In this document: in pieces, positions 52,957 through 63,210 of the stretch | Numbering within the stretch: position 1 is the stretch's first letter | Layout: each line of letters begins with the position of its first letter | Assembly (NCBI GenBank): GCA_025765615.1 | Contig: JAIVFJ010000005.1 | Span: forward strand, 248,001 to 312,000 | Direction: 5' to 3' | DNA length: 64,000 nucleotides | Origin: Zopfochytrium polystomum | Taxonomy: Eukaryota > Chytridiomycota > Chytridiomycetes > Chytridiales > Chytridiaceae | The notes under the pieces: generated by a model | Database searches by the model: none | Seen by the model: the letters and a program-made list of their open reading frames with translations, nothing else | Told to the model about the DNA's origin: nothing | Program-made: the position numbers and the translations under genes

Positions 52957-55405
52957 CTATAAGTGGACAGGGCGTGATGGGTTGAACATGGAGAGTGACG
53001 ATGGGTGCGCAAGCACTTGCTTTGCTTGTTCGAAGGCAGCTTGGAGCTCGTTGTTCCAGATGAATGGGGTCGACTTTGAGATCTTTTCTCCTTGGCGAAG
53101 GAGATTGGAGAGTGGAGCGAGGGTCTCTGCTTGTCGAGGGACGAAACGCTGGATGGTGTTTGCGAGCCCAAGGAAACTGCGGAGGTCGTGCCAGGACTTT
53201 GGCGGCTCTAACTCGAGAATTGCGGACACTTGGGAAGGCAGGACTTGCACTGTTCCTTGAGAGACGAGGTAGCCAAGATACTTTAACTCAGTCTGGAGGA
53301 ACGAACACATGTGTAACCGGCAGTGGAACTCGTTTTCACGTAGTCGCGTGAGGACGAGGTCCAGATGACGCAGATGGTCTTCGAGGGTTTCAGAGAAGAC
53401 GAGAAGATCGTCAAGGTAGACCGTCAGGAATTCGTCGATACAATCGCGAAAGATATTGTTCATGGTAGATTGGAAGGTTGCCGGCGCGTTTGAGAGGCCG
53501 GAAGGCAGTCTTGTGAACGTCAGAAGCAGAAACGCATATCTGGTGGTATCCCGATGCGAGGTCTATGGCGGTGAAGTACTTGGCGCGTCGCAGGCGGTCG
53601 AGTATCTCAGGTATGTTCGGCAAGGCAGTCCGATTCTTTATTGTGTTCTTGTTGAGGGCGCAGTAGTCGAGGACTAATCGATATTTGTCCTTCTGTTTGA
53701 TGTAGAAGATGGGAGCACCGAACGGGGAGGTCGAATTTCGGATGCGACCATGCTTGAGTTGGAAGTCGAGTTCCTTTCGAAGTTCAGCCAATTCGTCCTC
53801 AGCCATGGGGTAGATCTGCCTGAAGGGAGGCGACGCCTTGGGGTCTGCGAGTTCAATGCGATGGTCAGTCTCTCGCTCTGGGGGCAGGCCGTCAAAAGGC
53901 TGGAACACTGTGGGATACCGGTCGAGGATGGCACGGTCTGCGGGATCGAGTTTCTCAAGGACTTCACAGTCAGCGGCGTTCGAGTCGGCGGTGGTGTGCT
54001 TGAGTGTAGGATTCATTGCCATCAACATTCCCCATTGTGTGCCGTGTTTGCGAATGGCACGCTTGAAGGAGTTCGCTGAGATGATGTCGAGGGCCTCTTG
54101 ACCCTGCCAGGCCGTGCAGTCAGCGAAGGTCAGAGTGTCGGTGGGCCAGTTGATCTGGGGATTGTGCTTGTTGAGCCAGTCCTTGCCGAGAATCAAGTGG
54201 TACGAGATGTTGGCTGCAAGGAACTGGTGAGTCATGGGGTTGCCATTGATGGTGAAGGAGAACTCATATACGTCCCCAGGAACCTTGGTGGACGTGCTGT
54301 TAACGGCGAGGTTGAGACTGACGGGGCTGTAGGAGCGGATAGGAGTCTGGTCCTTGACGAGCGAGTAGTGGATGAAACTTGGAGTGGCGCCACTATCGAC
54401 GAGGACCAATACTGGAGTGGAGTCGAGGAAAGCGTCGAGGACAAGAAGTGGAGCGCCAGAGAGGAATGGATTGTAAAACGGAATTGAAAAGAGCTTTGTG
54501 GAAGGAGCCGGGTAGTTTATGTCTATGTTTCTATCAGGATTGCTTGTGAGGACACTATCGTCGACTCCTGTCTTGATTGCCGAGGGCCCAGAGACTTGGG
54601 GAGACTCAGTGGCTTTCGTCTGTCGCCGTGACGGCAGCGACAGAGTTGGCTGCTGAGCGGCGTCGAACGCCTGGAGCGCGGCAATTATCGACGGTGTGAT
54701 TGCGGCCGTGGCAGTACACGCGCCATCCCTTGGTAGTGTAGTCAGCGCGTTTGGCGGCTGTGAGCTTGACATGTTGTTTCTTGACCTGGAGGTTGTCGAT
54801 TTGCATGGGCTCGTACGTGCGGCTATCGAATGGGGGGGAGGACCGAAAGCTTCGAAAGCTTCCGTTGCTGCCGGGGAGGACTGCTGCTGCAACTTCTGTC
54901 GGGGCTGATGCTGTGTCTGCTGTTGCTGTTGATGCTGACGATTACTTCGACTTGGAGAAGTGGGAGCGCTGATCGCATTTGACTGTTGTTTCTGCGATCG
55001 ATGCTGAATATCATCGATGCGCTCGGCTTCTCGTTGGACATCAGCCAGGACTGCGAGCTTGTGGTCCGCTTGGATTTGTGATTTTAGTCCGTTTCTGTAG
55101 ACTGTTGTGAGGAATACGTCTGGGAGGCGGGGGCCTTCGGCGTGGACGGCCACCAGGAGTTTGTCAAATTCTTGGGAGTACGCTATTGCAGACTTGGTTT
55201 GTCGTGCAGAGCAGAGCAGTCGAACAGAGTCGGAGTACGAGAGTGAGGAGCTAAACTGGAGACGAATCCATTGGCAGTACTGCGCCCAGGTCATGTTGTT
55301 ACAGGCAGTTTCATCGAGGTTTTGCCAGAGCGCAAGAGCAGTTCCTTCGAGACCTCCTGATATCCAACGAGCGTACGTCAAGTGGTTTTTGTATTCAGCA
55401 GGCAC
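52957..55405 (-). pseudogene. Gypsy-2 gag C terminus, protease and reverse transcriptase
   Basis: Frame 55405-53411 carries a gag core (LTYARWISGGLEGTALALWQ), a Gln-rich stretch, the protease site LVDSGATPSFIHY, and RT up to FTAIDLASGYHQI. After a frame change near 53460 the RT continues (53463-52957) with FLTVYLDDLLVFS and the connection domain. A further break near 52830 precedes RNase H. Confidence 0.88.
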
Positions 55406-55953
55406 CGCGAATTATGGAGCTCGCTTTTCTGCTTGCACTTGTAAAGGTAGTCCTCAAGAAGCTTGCGGACGGCATATGGCGGCTTGTTCTTAACGTTGCC
55501 GTCAAAAGTAGGTGGGGAGACTGGCGGGATCTTGAAGTCCTTGAGGCGGCTCGATGGGTTGCCTGAGCCCGCGACGTTGGCAAGCTGTGTGACGAGCTGC
55601 CGCAAGACGTTCTCGATCGAAGTTGGAGGTGTGGCCGGGTCGACTTCGTCCAATGGGTACTGTGCCGTGGACGGTGGGGCCGAAGATGTTCGGACTGGCC
55701 GTGGTGTTAGAGGGCCTTGCTCGTCGGTGTTGGGAAGGTCGAGGGGTGTTTCGAGTGGGCTGTCCAGGAAGTCGGTGTTCACTTGCAGGTACGAGTTCCG
55801 GAATTCGTTCCTGGCTAGTCGAAGGTGCTCGACCGTTGCTTGGTGCAGGATTGGGTTTCGCATTAGTCCTACTGTGCGGCGCTGAGCGGCGAGGTCTTCG
55901 AGAGCAGAGGATATCATCTCCGTAGGCGAAGACGCGGAACTTGAGGACGACAT
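55378..55953 (-). pseudogene. Gypsy-2 gag N terminus
   Basis: 191-codon frame starting MSSSSSASSPTEMISSALED and ending within a stretch (FDGNVKNKPPYAVRKLLEDY) typical of gag just before its capsid core. It runs into the next frame with a 28-bp overlap. Confidence 0.7.
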
Positions 55954-56136
55954 AGTAAAAGGCGGCGGTGGGTAGACCGACGAGGACAGTGGCGACGGCA
56001 GTCGCTAGAACGAGAACAAGAGACATGATGGAGTTCGTTGGCGGCGCTGAGGCTTCAGCGTCGAGATTGCGAAGGGAGGGAGCGAGAGAGAGAGAGAGAC
56101 TCGAAGTCGACAGGATGCGAGGGAGTAGTTTGGAGG

Positions 56137-56365
56137 TGTTAGTTTTGGGTCTTTTGGTGTAAGCAGTGTGCAGGAGCTTTGACCAGTTTCTGCTCTGCAA
56201 GGATGACTTGCAGCATTTTGCAAGTGATGGTCCTTGTAACAGTTTTGTATAAAGACAAACACAAGACTGACAGAAGCCAAGATCAACCTCCCACCACCAC
56301 CACCTTCAGTAGTGTACACCACAGCAGCCCAACCCATCAATCAGCCACCATAGCAAATTCTTTCA
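56137..56365 (+). repeat. Copia-2 5' LTR
   Basis: TGTTAGTTTTGGG... to ...ATTCTTTCA, 229 bp, with a TATAAAG box at 56249-56255. Confidence 0.93.
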
Positions 56366-56379
56366 TACAAAACTGTTAC
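56366..56379 (+). other. Putative primer-binding site of Copia-2, complementary to its own LTR
   Basis: TACAAAACTGTTAC directly follows the LTR and is the exact reverse complement of GTAACAGTTTTGTA at 56236-56249 in the LTR (repeated in the 3' LTR at 62486-62499). It does not look like the usual Ty1/copia tRNA-Met site. Confidence 0.55.
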
Positions 56380-58285
56380 CCATCCCAATCACTTCCCCCT
56401 TGGTTTCAACAAAATCCAATCAGTAGAAGGGGTTGTACGCTTTTCAGATCTGCCAACTTCGTGGAGCGATCACAGGCGCTACAGACATCGTACAGCAATT
56501 TCGTTACTACCATCGGAAAGCTCTTGATCTCCTCTTTCCAACGAACGCACCTGATCTCGGATCGGACGCTCCTACGTCGTATCCACCGCCTCCAAAGTTG
56601 TCGCCTACTTTTCCAACTTCAACCTCAATTTGCTCGCCTTCCAGACCTCCCCCAGCCGATCCCAAGCTATCATTGGAAAGGCCTGCTTCGGGACTACACG
56701 ACTGCCACCAACGGCACCCCAAAATCACTCTCCTTCGTGATAACCGACGCCTTTTTCCATTCAGGGTCACCAGATTACCTCCAACCCTCACCATTAATTT
56801 TGATTTTTTGTCCCCAATTGCAGACAACGACCACCCCCCTACCTGACACACACCAAGCTAACAAACCAACTTTTCATCTGCTGCAACACCACCTTCACAA
56901 CACACCCAAAATCCAACGAAATCCCTTCAAACTTGGCACACATAATCGTCCTGAGAAAACAACATGACTACTGACTCAACCAATCACATCAACGCAGAGC
57001 AGAACGATGCAGTTGATCCACTAGACCTCTGTGACACTGGAACCTGTCTCATCAGAGATGGACCATTCCAAGGACAGAGATTCCAACTGGTGCCTCCGCC
57101 TCGTGGACAAGAGAAAGGAACTTGGTTTCCTGGTGCACAGAACCAGAATGCACATTGCTGTCTAATCATTCCTCGCCACATCTATCGAGCCCTCACCCAA
57201 ATCACACCTGGTCGAACTTGCAAAGGAGATCATTGACGACTTTGAATGCATTAAAATGGAACCAACTGAAGCCTCAGATGCCGTCATTACCCGATTCACT
57301 GAAGCATACCATCGAGTCGACAGCTTTGCAAAGTCAGCAGCTGGAGAACTTCTCCATCATATTCGCCCTTTCCAACAAGTTGTTTGAATCTTTGTTGGCT
57401 CACTGGGCCAAAGCCCATTGGATATGGGGAAAGGAAAAGTTTTTCTTGTTGTCAGCAACCCAGCTCCTCAGATAACAAGTTTAGCCAAACTAATCTCACG
57501 CTTCAAAAACCTGTTTAACAAAACAACTTTGATAAGCAACACATCGAGCTGGCTGATCAAGCAACAATCACTCGGCTACTGCTGCACCAGAAATCACCAC
57601 ACCAACTATTACTATCCTGGTTATCTGCCTCTTCATATTGATTGAACAACAAACAGCAGAGGTCCTCAAAAACCAACCAGCTCCATCAACTAATAATCAA
57701 TCTGCTAAGTGTTTTGCTGTTCGCTTTTGATATGCATCAAAGTAACTGCCTTTATCCTCTCAACATTCAGCCATGCAGTCTCCTGTCAGTAATGATTCAT
57801 CATTCCATGAACATCAACACAGGCATTTTAGTTTTTGGAGACTTGCACCTCTAACAACTGTCCCTGTGCCCTCTTAATAATACTTACTCATTTTCAACAG
57901 GGCATAACAAATTAGGAATTAATGATATGGTGTTTTCCTCGTCTATCAACCCATGGAGTTGGCAGTTCAATTTCTGGATTCCCTGATACAATTATCATTG
58001 ACATGGCCACCTTTTGAGATCAGAGTGTTTTCAACCACACTGAAACTCTCACCATCAAACATATTAGTGATTGGGATGACCAACAGTTGTGCAAGTGCCA
58101 ACTCTCACAACCATGGCAACCTTGTGCAATTTCCTCATAACTTTGGACTCTGTTGCATCAAGCTAAGCCTCTCTTTATCTTTTCTCACATAACTTCAGCA
58201 CTTCAGCCAAAGACAATTTGCAGTCCATTCATTGATAGAACAAGGACTGGTTGAGTAGTTTAACAATCCTCTAACCATTTTGTAA
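56380..58285 (+). other. Copia-2 interior, left part
   Basis: A short gag-like frame at 56964-57236 (MTTDSTNHINAEQ..., RFQLVPPPRGQEKGTWFPG) and other short frames to about 57640; otherwise AT-rich DNA with no supported gene. Confidence 0.4.
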
Positions 58286-58452
58286 ACAGTCTATTCTGAG
58301 TGGTTGCTAGGCAAGCGTGACCGGCACAGGGTCAAAACCTCTCATATATTGTCTGCTTGAGCAGAGGAGGAGGAAAACTGTTGACACTGGGTTTCCGTTC
58401 CACTTAATACTCGGAGTACTTGTCATCAGCACAAGCCAGCGCCCAGTCCAAC
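58286..58452 (-). repeat. Copia-1 LTR fragment inside Copia-2
   Basis: Matches the central part of the Copia-1 LTR (TTGCTAGGCAAGCGTGACC, GAGCAGAGGAGGAGGAAAAC) in reverse orientation; both LTR ends are missing or deleted. Confidence 0.7.
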
Positions 58453-60889
58453 ATCAAACATCATCTTCCACTTAGGGGGGAGGATTCTAGGGATAAGTGA
58501 AAGATGATCGCTGGCACTGTATTGCCAATTAGATGGAGAATGCTTGGAATAAGTGAACGATGATCATCAGCGCAGAGTTGCAAAGTGGTCTCAGCATGGA
58601 TTGGCACCAACTTGGCGTGGTCTTCTTGGTGCCAGGCTGCTGCCTTGGAAAACACTCTATCTATTTTAGCCAAATGAATCTGGACTCAGGATTCGAACTA
58701 TGGAATACACTATTATTGCTGGGCTTACTTGACTCTGGCTAGGGACCTCAACTCACACATATTGACTGCTCCAGCTTTTATACACAGACATACTAACACA
58801 CAACACCAGGTCCCACATCACAGGAAATTCCACAGCCATACCTGAATCCTCACCTTGTTTGCATCACCCTGATGAATTATCCTAACCAACTTCTGTGACA
58901 AAACACAATGTTCCTTGAAATAACTTTTGCCTCATTCCGAGGAGTATCAACGTTTATCTTTATTGAACACTCAACACTAACACTTTTTCAGAGCAAACTA
59001 TAAACAAGCTCAACCTTGCAAGATTACTGAAGTTCCATTCTCATCTAAGATTCTTCCTTTGCTGAACCAAATCTAACTGACTCTAGCTTTCAAACTGCTC
59101 TTAATAGAGTCACTCCAGAACAGCTATGTTCTTTGAATGCCTCATGCATTCATCCAGCATGCATTCATGCAGCATAACCAGGATCTGGAAGCTTCAGAGA
59201 TTGCCCTCAACTTTTGTAATCTGACCAGAAACTTTGTGGTTTGGCTTGGATGTTAGACTTGACAAAAACATTCTGCTGATTCTTTAATGAGGCAGAGTAG
59301 AAGACATCAGGCTAAGTCTTTGTTCCCTTTGCCTGCACTAACACTCTTCTACTAGCATAAATTCCACAACATCATATGGAGACTAAAGGCAAATCATCAT
59401 CAAGCAATCAAACTCTGTGGAAACATCTGGATATACTAACTCTCACTAATGCTTTCTACCACTAACTTTGCATCTATCTTTATTTTCCACTCTAGACCAA
59501 CAAAAACAAAAATCAACCACCTCACACACAGTTACAATTACCATATCAATAAACTATTCAAACCTCAGCAATCTCAGCAAAATTCAGGAAACCTTCAACT
59601 ATTCATTCCTGCAGATCAGCTTCAGAAACAACACCAACATCACCACTTTGCTCCATTCAGTCAGCAGTCACCTTGAACCATCTTTGAACCTGAATTTTGC
59701 CAGTTGAACAAGTTGAATTGGAATTGCTTTCAGTTTTCTGCAGCCTCAACAAAGTCAGACAAAGCATCAACCATTCCCCACAGCAGAGTCACTCCAGAAA
59801 ACAACAACTTCCTCCATTCGGTCAGCATTCAGCTTCAGCAATCAGAATTGGAAAAAGTTAAACTGGAATTGGTAAAAAGTATCAACCACATGGTAATCCA
59901 CAGCGAAAGTGAATCGGATAACGGTGTACAGCTCTGGTGTTGGAGGTGACGGCACGACGGGTTGGATTCCGTGCTACTGCAATTAACGTCACCCCCAGTG
60001 GGCCTTACTGGGAGCACTATAGGCATGACTGTGGAAGGCCGGACTGATGTGGCAGACCGGCAATGTGAAATCAACCGAAGGCCCACGAACACCGAAGTCC
60101 CAGCTTGTAGGCTAGTGCGGCCTGGACCTGTGTCAGAGGAGGTGGAGTCCTGAGCAGGGAGCCCATTCTGCAAGGAGTACCAACCAGGAGACAGTTATTC
60201 TCCTGATGTGCCCAGGCGAGACGCAGGGGAAAGCGTTGAGGGCAAGCTGTGTATGGGGGAGTGGTCGCCTCTCCTCATAGGGTACTGGGGGGAGCCCAGA
60301 CCAGCATCGTGCGGAAGGCTCACCTGTGCAGAGTTTTTTCTCTTGTGCTTTCTTTTGTGTGTAGGGTATCTTAGAAAATCTGAACTAATTTTCCCTAAAG
60401 TTTCTTAAAGTTAAAACCATCACAAGTAGATTCTATTTCTCTACAACCACAAAACAAACATAGCACTTTAAAGTTTGGAATCCACCACAAACTTCTTACC
60501 TTCAGTGTACACATTCAGGCCAACTGTGTTTGACAAGCACACCTTGCCCAGATCCATGTATATGTGCAGACAGCTTTTGAAGTTATTGAACAACCCACGA
60601 ATGTCAACAAAACCTGGAACAAATGGGCCTACAAGGTCAAACTTTGTGAAGACAGCAGCATTGAGTGCTTCTATGCACAGCTCATGGCTAAGGGCCCCAC
60701 TTAGTGTCATTGCATTTATATTCAGAATACTCACCCACCTCTTGTCCTAATCAATAGTCTTTGTTAACTCACTGAAATGGCTGCCTGAATCAACTGGGAC
60801 ACTGGCACAGTGGATATCAGCAACACATACCTCAACAGCATATTTTATATAAGCCAAATCTGCATCGAGCAGTTCATTACCGCCGCACT
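58453..60889. other. Copia-2 interior, cargo-like DNA
   Basis: No recognised gene. 59940-60345 is clearly richer in G+C than its surroundings and has no counterpart elsewhere in the window. The minus frame 60734-60468 (88 codons) is open but unassigned. Confidence 0.4.
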
Positions 60890-61111
60890 TGTTATGAATC
60901 ACCCTCTGGAAACCTCCAGAACCTTCTAGAACATTCCTTCATGGAACCTTGTGGAACCTTCTGGAACCTTCTTTGCTTTCCTGACTTGTCGTGTTATCAT
61001 TGGTATCATTGTATTACTAATTGCTCTTTCTGGAACTTCCTTTGAGTCTTGACAAGGAAGACTCTCAAAAGTTCCTTCTCTGCCTTGTCCTGTCCTGCCC
61101 TGTTCCTGACA
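60890..61111 (+). mobile_element. Gypsy-1 solo LTR, internally deleted
   Basis: TGTTATGAATC... to ...TTCCTGACA, 222 bp, with the duplication GCACT on both sides (60885-60889 and 61112-61116). Compared with the 308-bp LTR it lacks one ATCATTGGT unit and the segment from the TATA box to CAGTTCCT, so it should be unable to start transcription, although the first two heat-shock arrays remain. Confidence 0.9.
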
Positions 61112-61410
61112 GCACTGACTGCTGGAGTTGAACAGCCACCAAAATCAAACAGTTGTCAGGAAAGTCATGCAATCTTCTGGGACTACTGCATCCTCCTTTG
61201 TCAGATTAACTCATCATCCACAACGCAAGCTAAGTTAACAATATTTGTTTTTGGTGATTCTGGCAAAAACTCCTTCTGCCATTGCCTTGCCTAATCTTTT
61301 TACATACTCTGCGAAATGGGAGCAATGAAAACCATCCTCAATATGCAGCTGGAACATCAACATGACAGAATCTTCTTACACAAGAAAGTCTGTAGCAAGG
61401 AGTTAATTCA

Positions 61411-62337
61411 GTGCCATGCAAACACTATCAACAACCACACTGCAGTAACTGGCCTTCCCAGTCGTCTCTCAATCTTCAGCCACGCAGGATCGACAAAGCA
61501 ACTTCAGATCAGAGACTGTACCAGGCAATACATGACGGCATCAACTACCTTGCAACACACAGGCGACCAGACCTTGCCCCAGCAGTTTCACATCTTGGTG
61601 CCTTCAGCAAGGATCCTAGCGAGCAACACATGAAGATCCTTATTCTGGCTCTCGAATATCTCAATGCCGGTTACTCCGACGCTGCCCATGGTGTCCACTC
61701 AGATGGGAAATCACAGCCTGGCTACTATGTTCTATTTGGAGGAACAGCTATTAGTTGGACATCTCTTCAGAGCAGTACTGTCATGCTGTCACCGCAGGAA
61801 GCTGAATATGTAGCTGTGTCTGAACTGGGACGAGAACCTCAGGCACTATCCCAACTCTACTCAGCACTTCAACTTCTGTCTCCAACTCCACTTGTCATCT
61901 ACACTGACAACAGCAGTGTGATCAACCTCAGTTCAAATGATCTTTACACCAATCGGTCAAAACATATCATGGTAAAGTATCATTATATTCAAGAACTTGT
62001 GGAACAAAAGGTAGTACGGCTTGAATGGATTGCTGGAGAAGAACAGCCTGCATACTATATGACAAAATCTCTCTCAGCTGCTCTCAGTGAATACCATCTG
62101 AGTCGCACTGGTCTGTTTCCTCTGATTCATTTTTTCTTATCTGTGAAGCTGTTTTCTTCTTTGTTCTTTTTCATTACTTTGACTTATTTTCTTTTACCTC
62201 TGAAGTTCAATATGTGCCCCCATCCATTTTTGTTAGTGTGGTCTGTCCTTTCTGTTCTGCCATCTGATGGCCAGTCATACCTGTTTGTGATTCTTCTTTC
62301 TCCGGTGTACGGTTTCCTTAAGTTGACTATGGCTTAA
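61411..62337 (+). CDS. Copia-2 RNase H region
   Basis: 308-codon frame: LYQAIHDGINYLATHRRPDL and HLGAFSKDPSEQHMKI from the RT-RNase H link, then RNase H with GYSDAAHGVHSDGKS, ISWTSLQSSTVMLSPQEAEY (catalytic E), YTDNSSVINL and KHIMVKYHYIQEL. A Phe-rich hydrophobic tail follows. The N-terminal pol domains are absent, so it cannot be autonomous; the first codons may be spurious. Confidence 0.75.
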   Translation: MPCKHYQQPHCSNWPSQSSLNLQPRRIDKATSDQRLYQAIHDGINYLATHRRPDLAPAVSHLGAFSKDPSEQHMKILILALEYLNAGYSDAAHGVHSDGKSQPGYYVLFGGTAISWTSLQSSTVMLSPQEAEYVAVSELGREPQALSQLYSALQLLSPTPLVIYTDNSSVINLSSNDLYTNRSKHIMVKYHYIQELVEQKVVRLEWIAGEEQPAYYMTKSLSAALSEYHLSRTGLFPLIHFFLSVKLFSSLFFFITLTYFLLPLKFNMCPHPFLLVWSVLSVLPSDGQSYLFVILLSPVYGFLKLTMA

Positions 62338-62386
62338 GGTTTTCCTCCGTGCCGGCCTTTGCTCCTGCCCACAGCTTAGGGGGGAG

Positions 62387-62615
62387 TGTTAGTTTTGGGT
62401 CTTTTGGTGTAAGCAGTGTGCAGGAGCTTTGACCAGTTTCTGCTCTGCAAGGATGACTTGCAGCATTTTGCAAGTGATGGTCCTTGTAACAGTTTTGTAT
62501 AAAGACAAACACAAGACTGACAGAAGCCAAGATCAACCTCCCACCACCACCACCTTCAGTAGTGTACACCACAGCAGCCCAACCCATCAATCAGCCACCA
62601 TAGCAAATTCTTTCA
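62387..62615 (+). repeat. Copia-2 3' LTR
   Basis: 229 bp, identical by eye to the 5' LTR, preceded by a purine tract. Confidence 0.93.
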
Positions 62616-62694
62616 GGAGGGTAGAGTAGAAGAGGTAAGAGGATAGGGGCGACCGCACTACGTGGACAGACGTTGAGCGACCGCTGCTACCATA
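62616..62694 (-). other. Gypsy-2 5' leader with tRNA-type primer site
   Basis: 79-bp remainder of the Gypsy-2 leader. On the minus strand TGGTAGCAGCGG (62692-62681) matches 11 of 12 bases of the initiator-Met-tRNA primer site TGGTAGCAGAGG, three bases in from the LTR. Confidence 0.65.
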
Positions 62695-62884
62695 TGTAAG
62701 GAGAAATGTGTAATGGAAGCTGAGTCATGTATTGAGTGATGTAAGGCCCTTTTATGTCCGATCAGAGTGGGAAAACTAGAATACCCGAAGTGGGGAAGAG
62801 ATTTACCTGTGAGGGAAGAATGGAATATCCAGGAGGACCAGAAGAATGGAAAAGCAGCTGGACAAACAGGGACATTCCGTCACA
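62695..62884 (-). repeat. Gypsy-2 5' LTR
   Basis: 190 bp; followed on the plus strand by the CTGCC duplication. Confidence 0.9.
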
Positions 62885-63210
62885 CTGCCCCTCTGACGGA
62901 AGAATGGAAGGCCAAGAGACTAATAGTGTGAAGGCCGTCTCCAACAGAGGTTGTGATAAGTCTGTTGAAAGCTCCGCCACAAGTTTGCATTGATGGCTTC
63001 GCCAGGGACAGAGACAGACCAGACACATCGACTATCCGTCTCCTGTCGCCTTGGTCCAGCCGTCCCCAACATCGAAAGCTGACCATTGCCAGCTGCCGCC
63101 CCCCTGTTTGTCTACCTGTTTTACTTCCCACACCACACCTCTTAGTTGCTTGACTGGTAAGGAATGTTCTTTCACCCAGTTGCAGATTTTTGAACGTCCA
63201 TCATTCTCAG
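62885..63210. other. Flank between Gypsy-2 and the mariner relic
   Basis: No gene or repeat copy recognised. A Tc1/mariner inverted terminus would be expected here, but no partner end lies inside the window. Confidence 0.4.

Larger units (their letters stand above)
56137..62615 (+). mobile_element. Copia-2: Ty1/copia element nested in Gypsy-2
   Basis: 229-bp LTRs at 56137-56365 and 62387-62615, identical by eye, with a perfect 5-bp duplication GGAGG (56132-56136 and 62616-62620). A purine tract TAGGGGGGAG precedes the 3' LTR. The interior is mostly non-coding or unrelated; only an RNase H region (61411-62337) is clearly copia. It carries a Gypsy-1 solo LTR and a Copia-1 LTR fragment. So it looks like a young non-autonomous or internally replaced element. 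Confidence 0.92.
50758..62884 (-). mobile_element. Gypsy-2: Ty3/gypsy element split by Copia-2
   Basis: Minus-strand element with 190-bp LTRs at 50758-50947 and 62695-62884 and a perfect 5-bp duplication CTGCC (50753-50757 and 62885-62889). Its own sequence is 50758-56136 plus 62616-62884; Copia-2 lies between. A primer site TGGTAGCAGCGG (62681-62692, minus strand), close to the initiator-Met-tRNA complement, abuts the right LTR, and a G-rich tract (50948-50958) abuts the left one. The LTRs differ at several bases, so it is older than its passenger. Coding regions have several frame changes. Confidence 0.93.
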
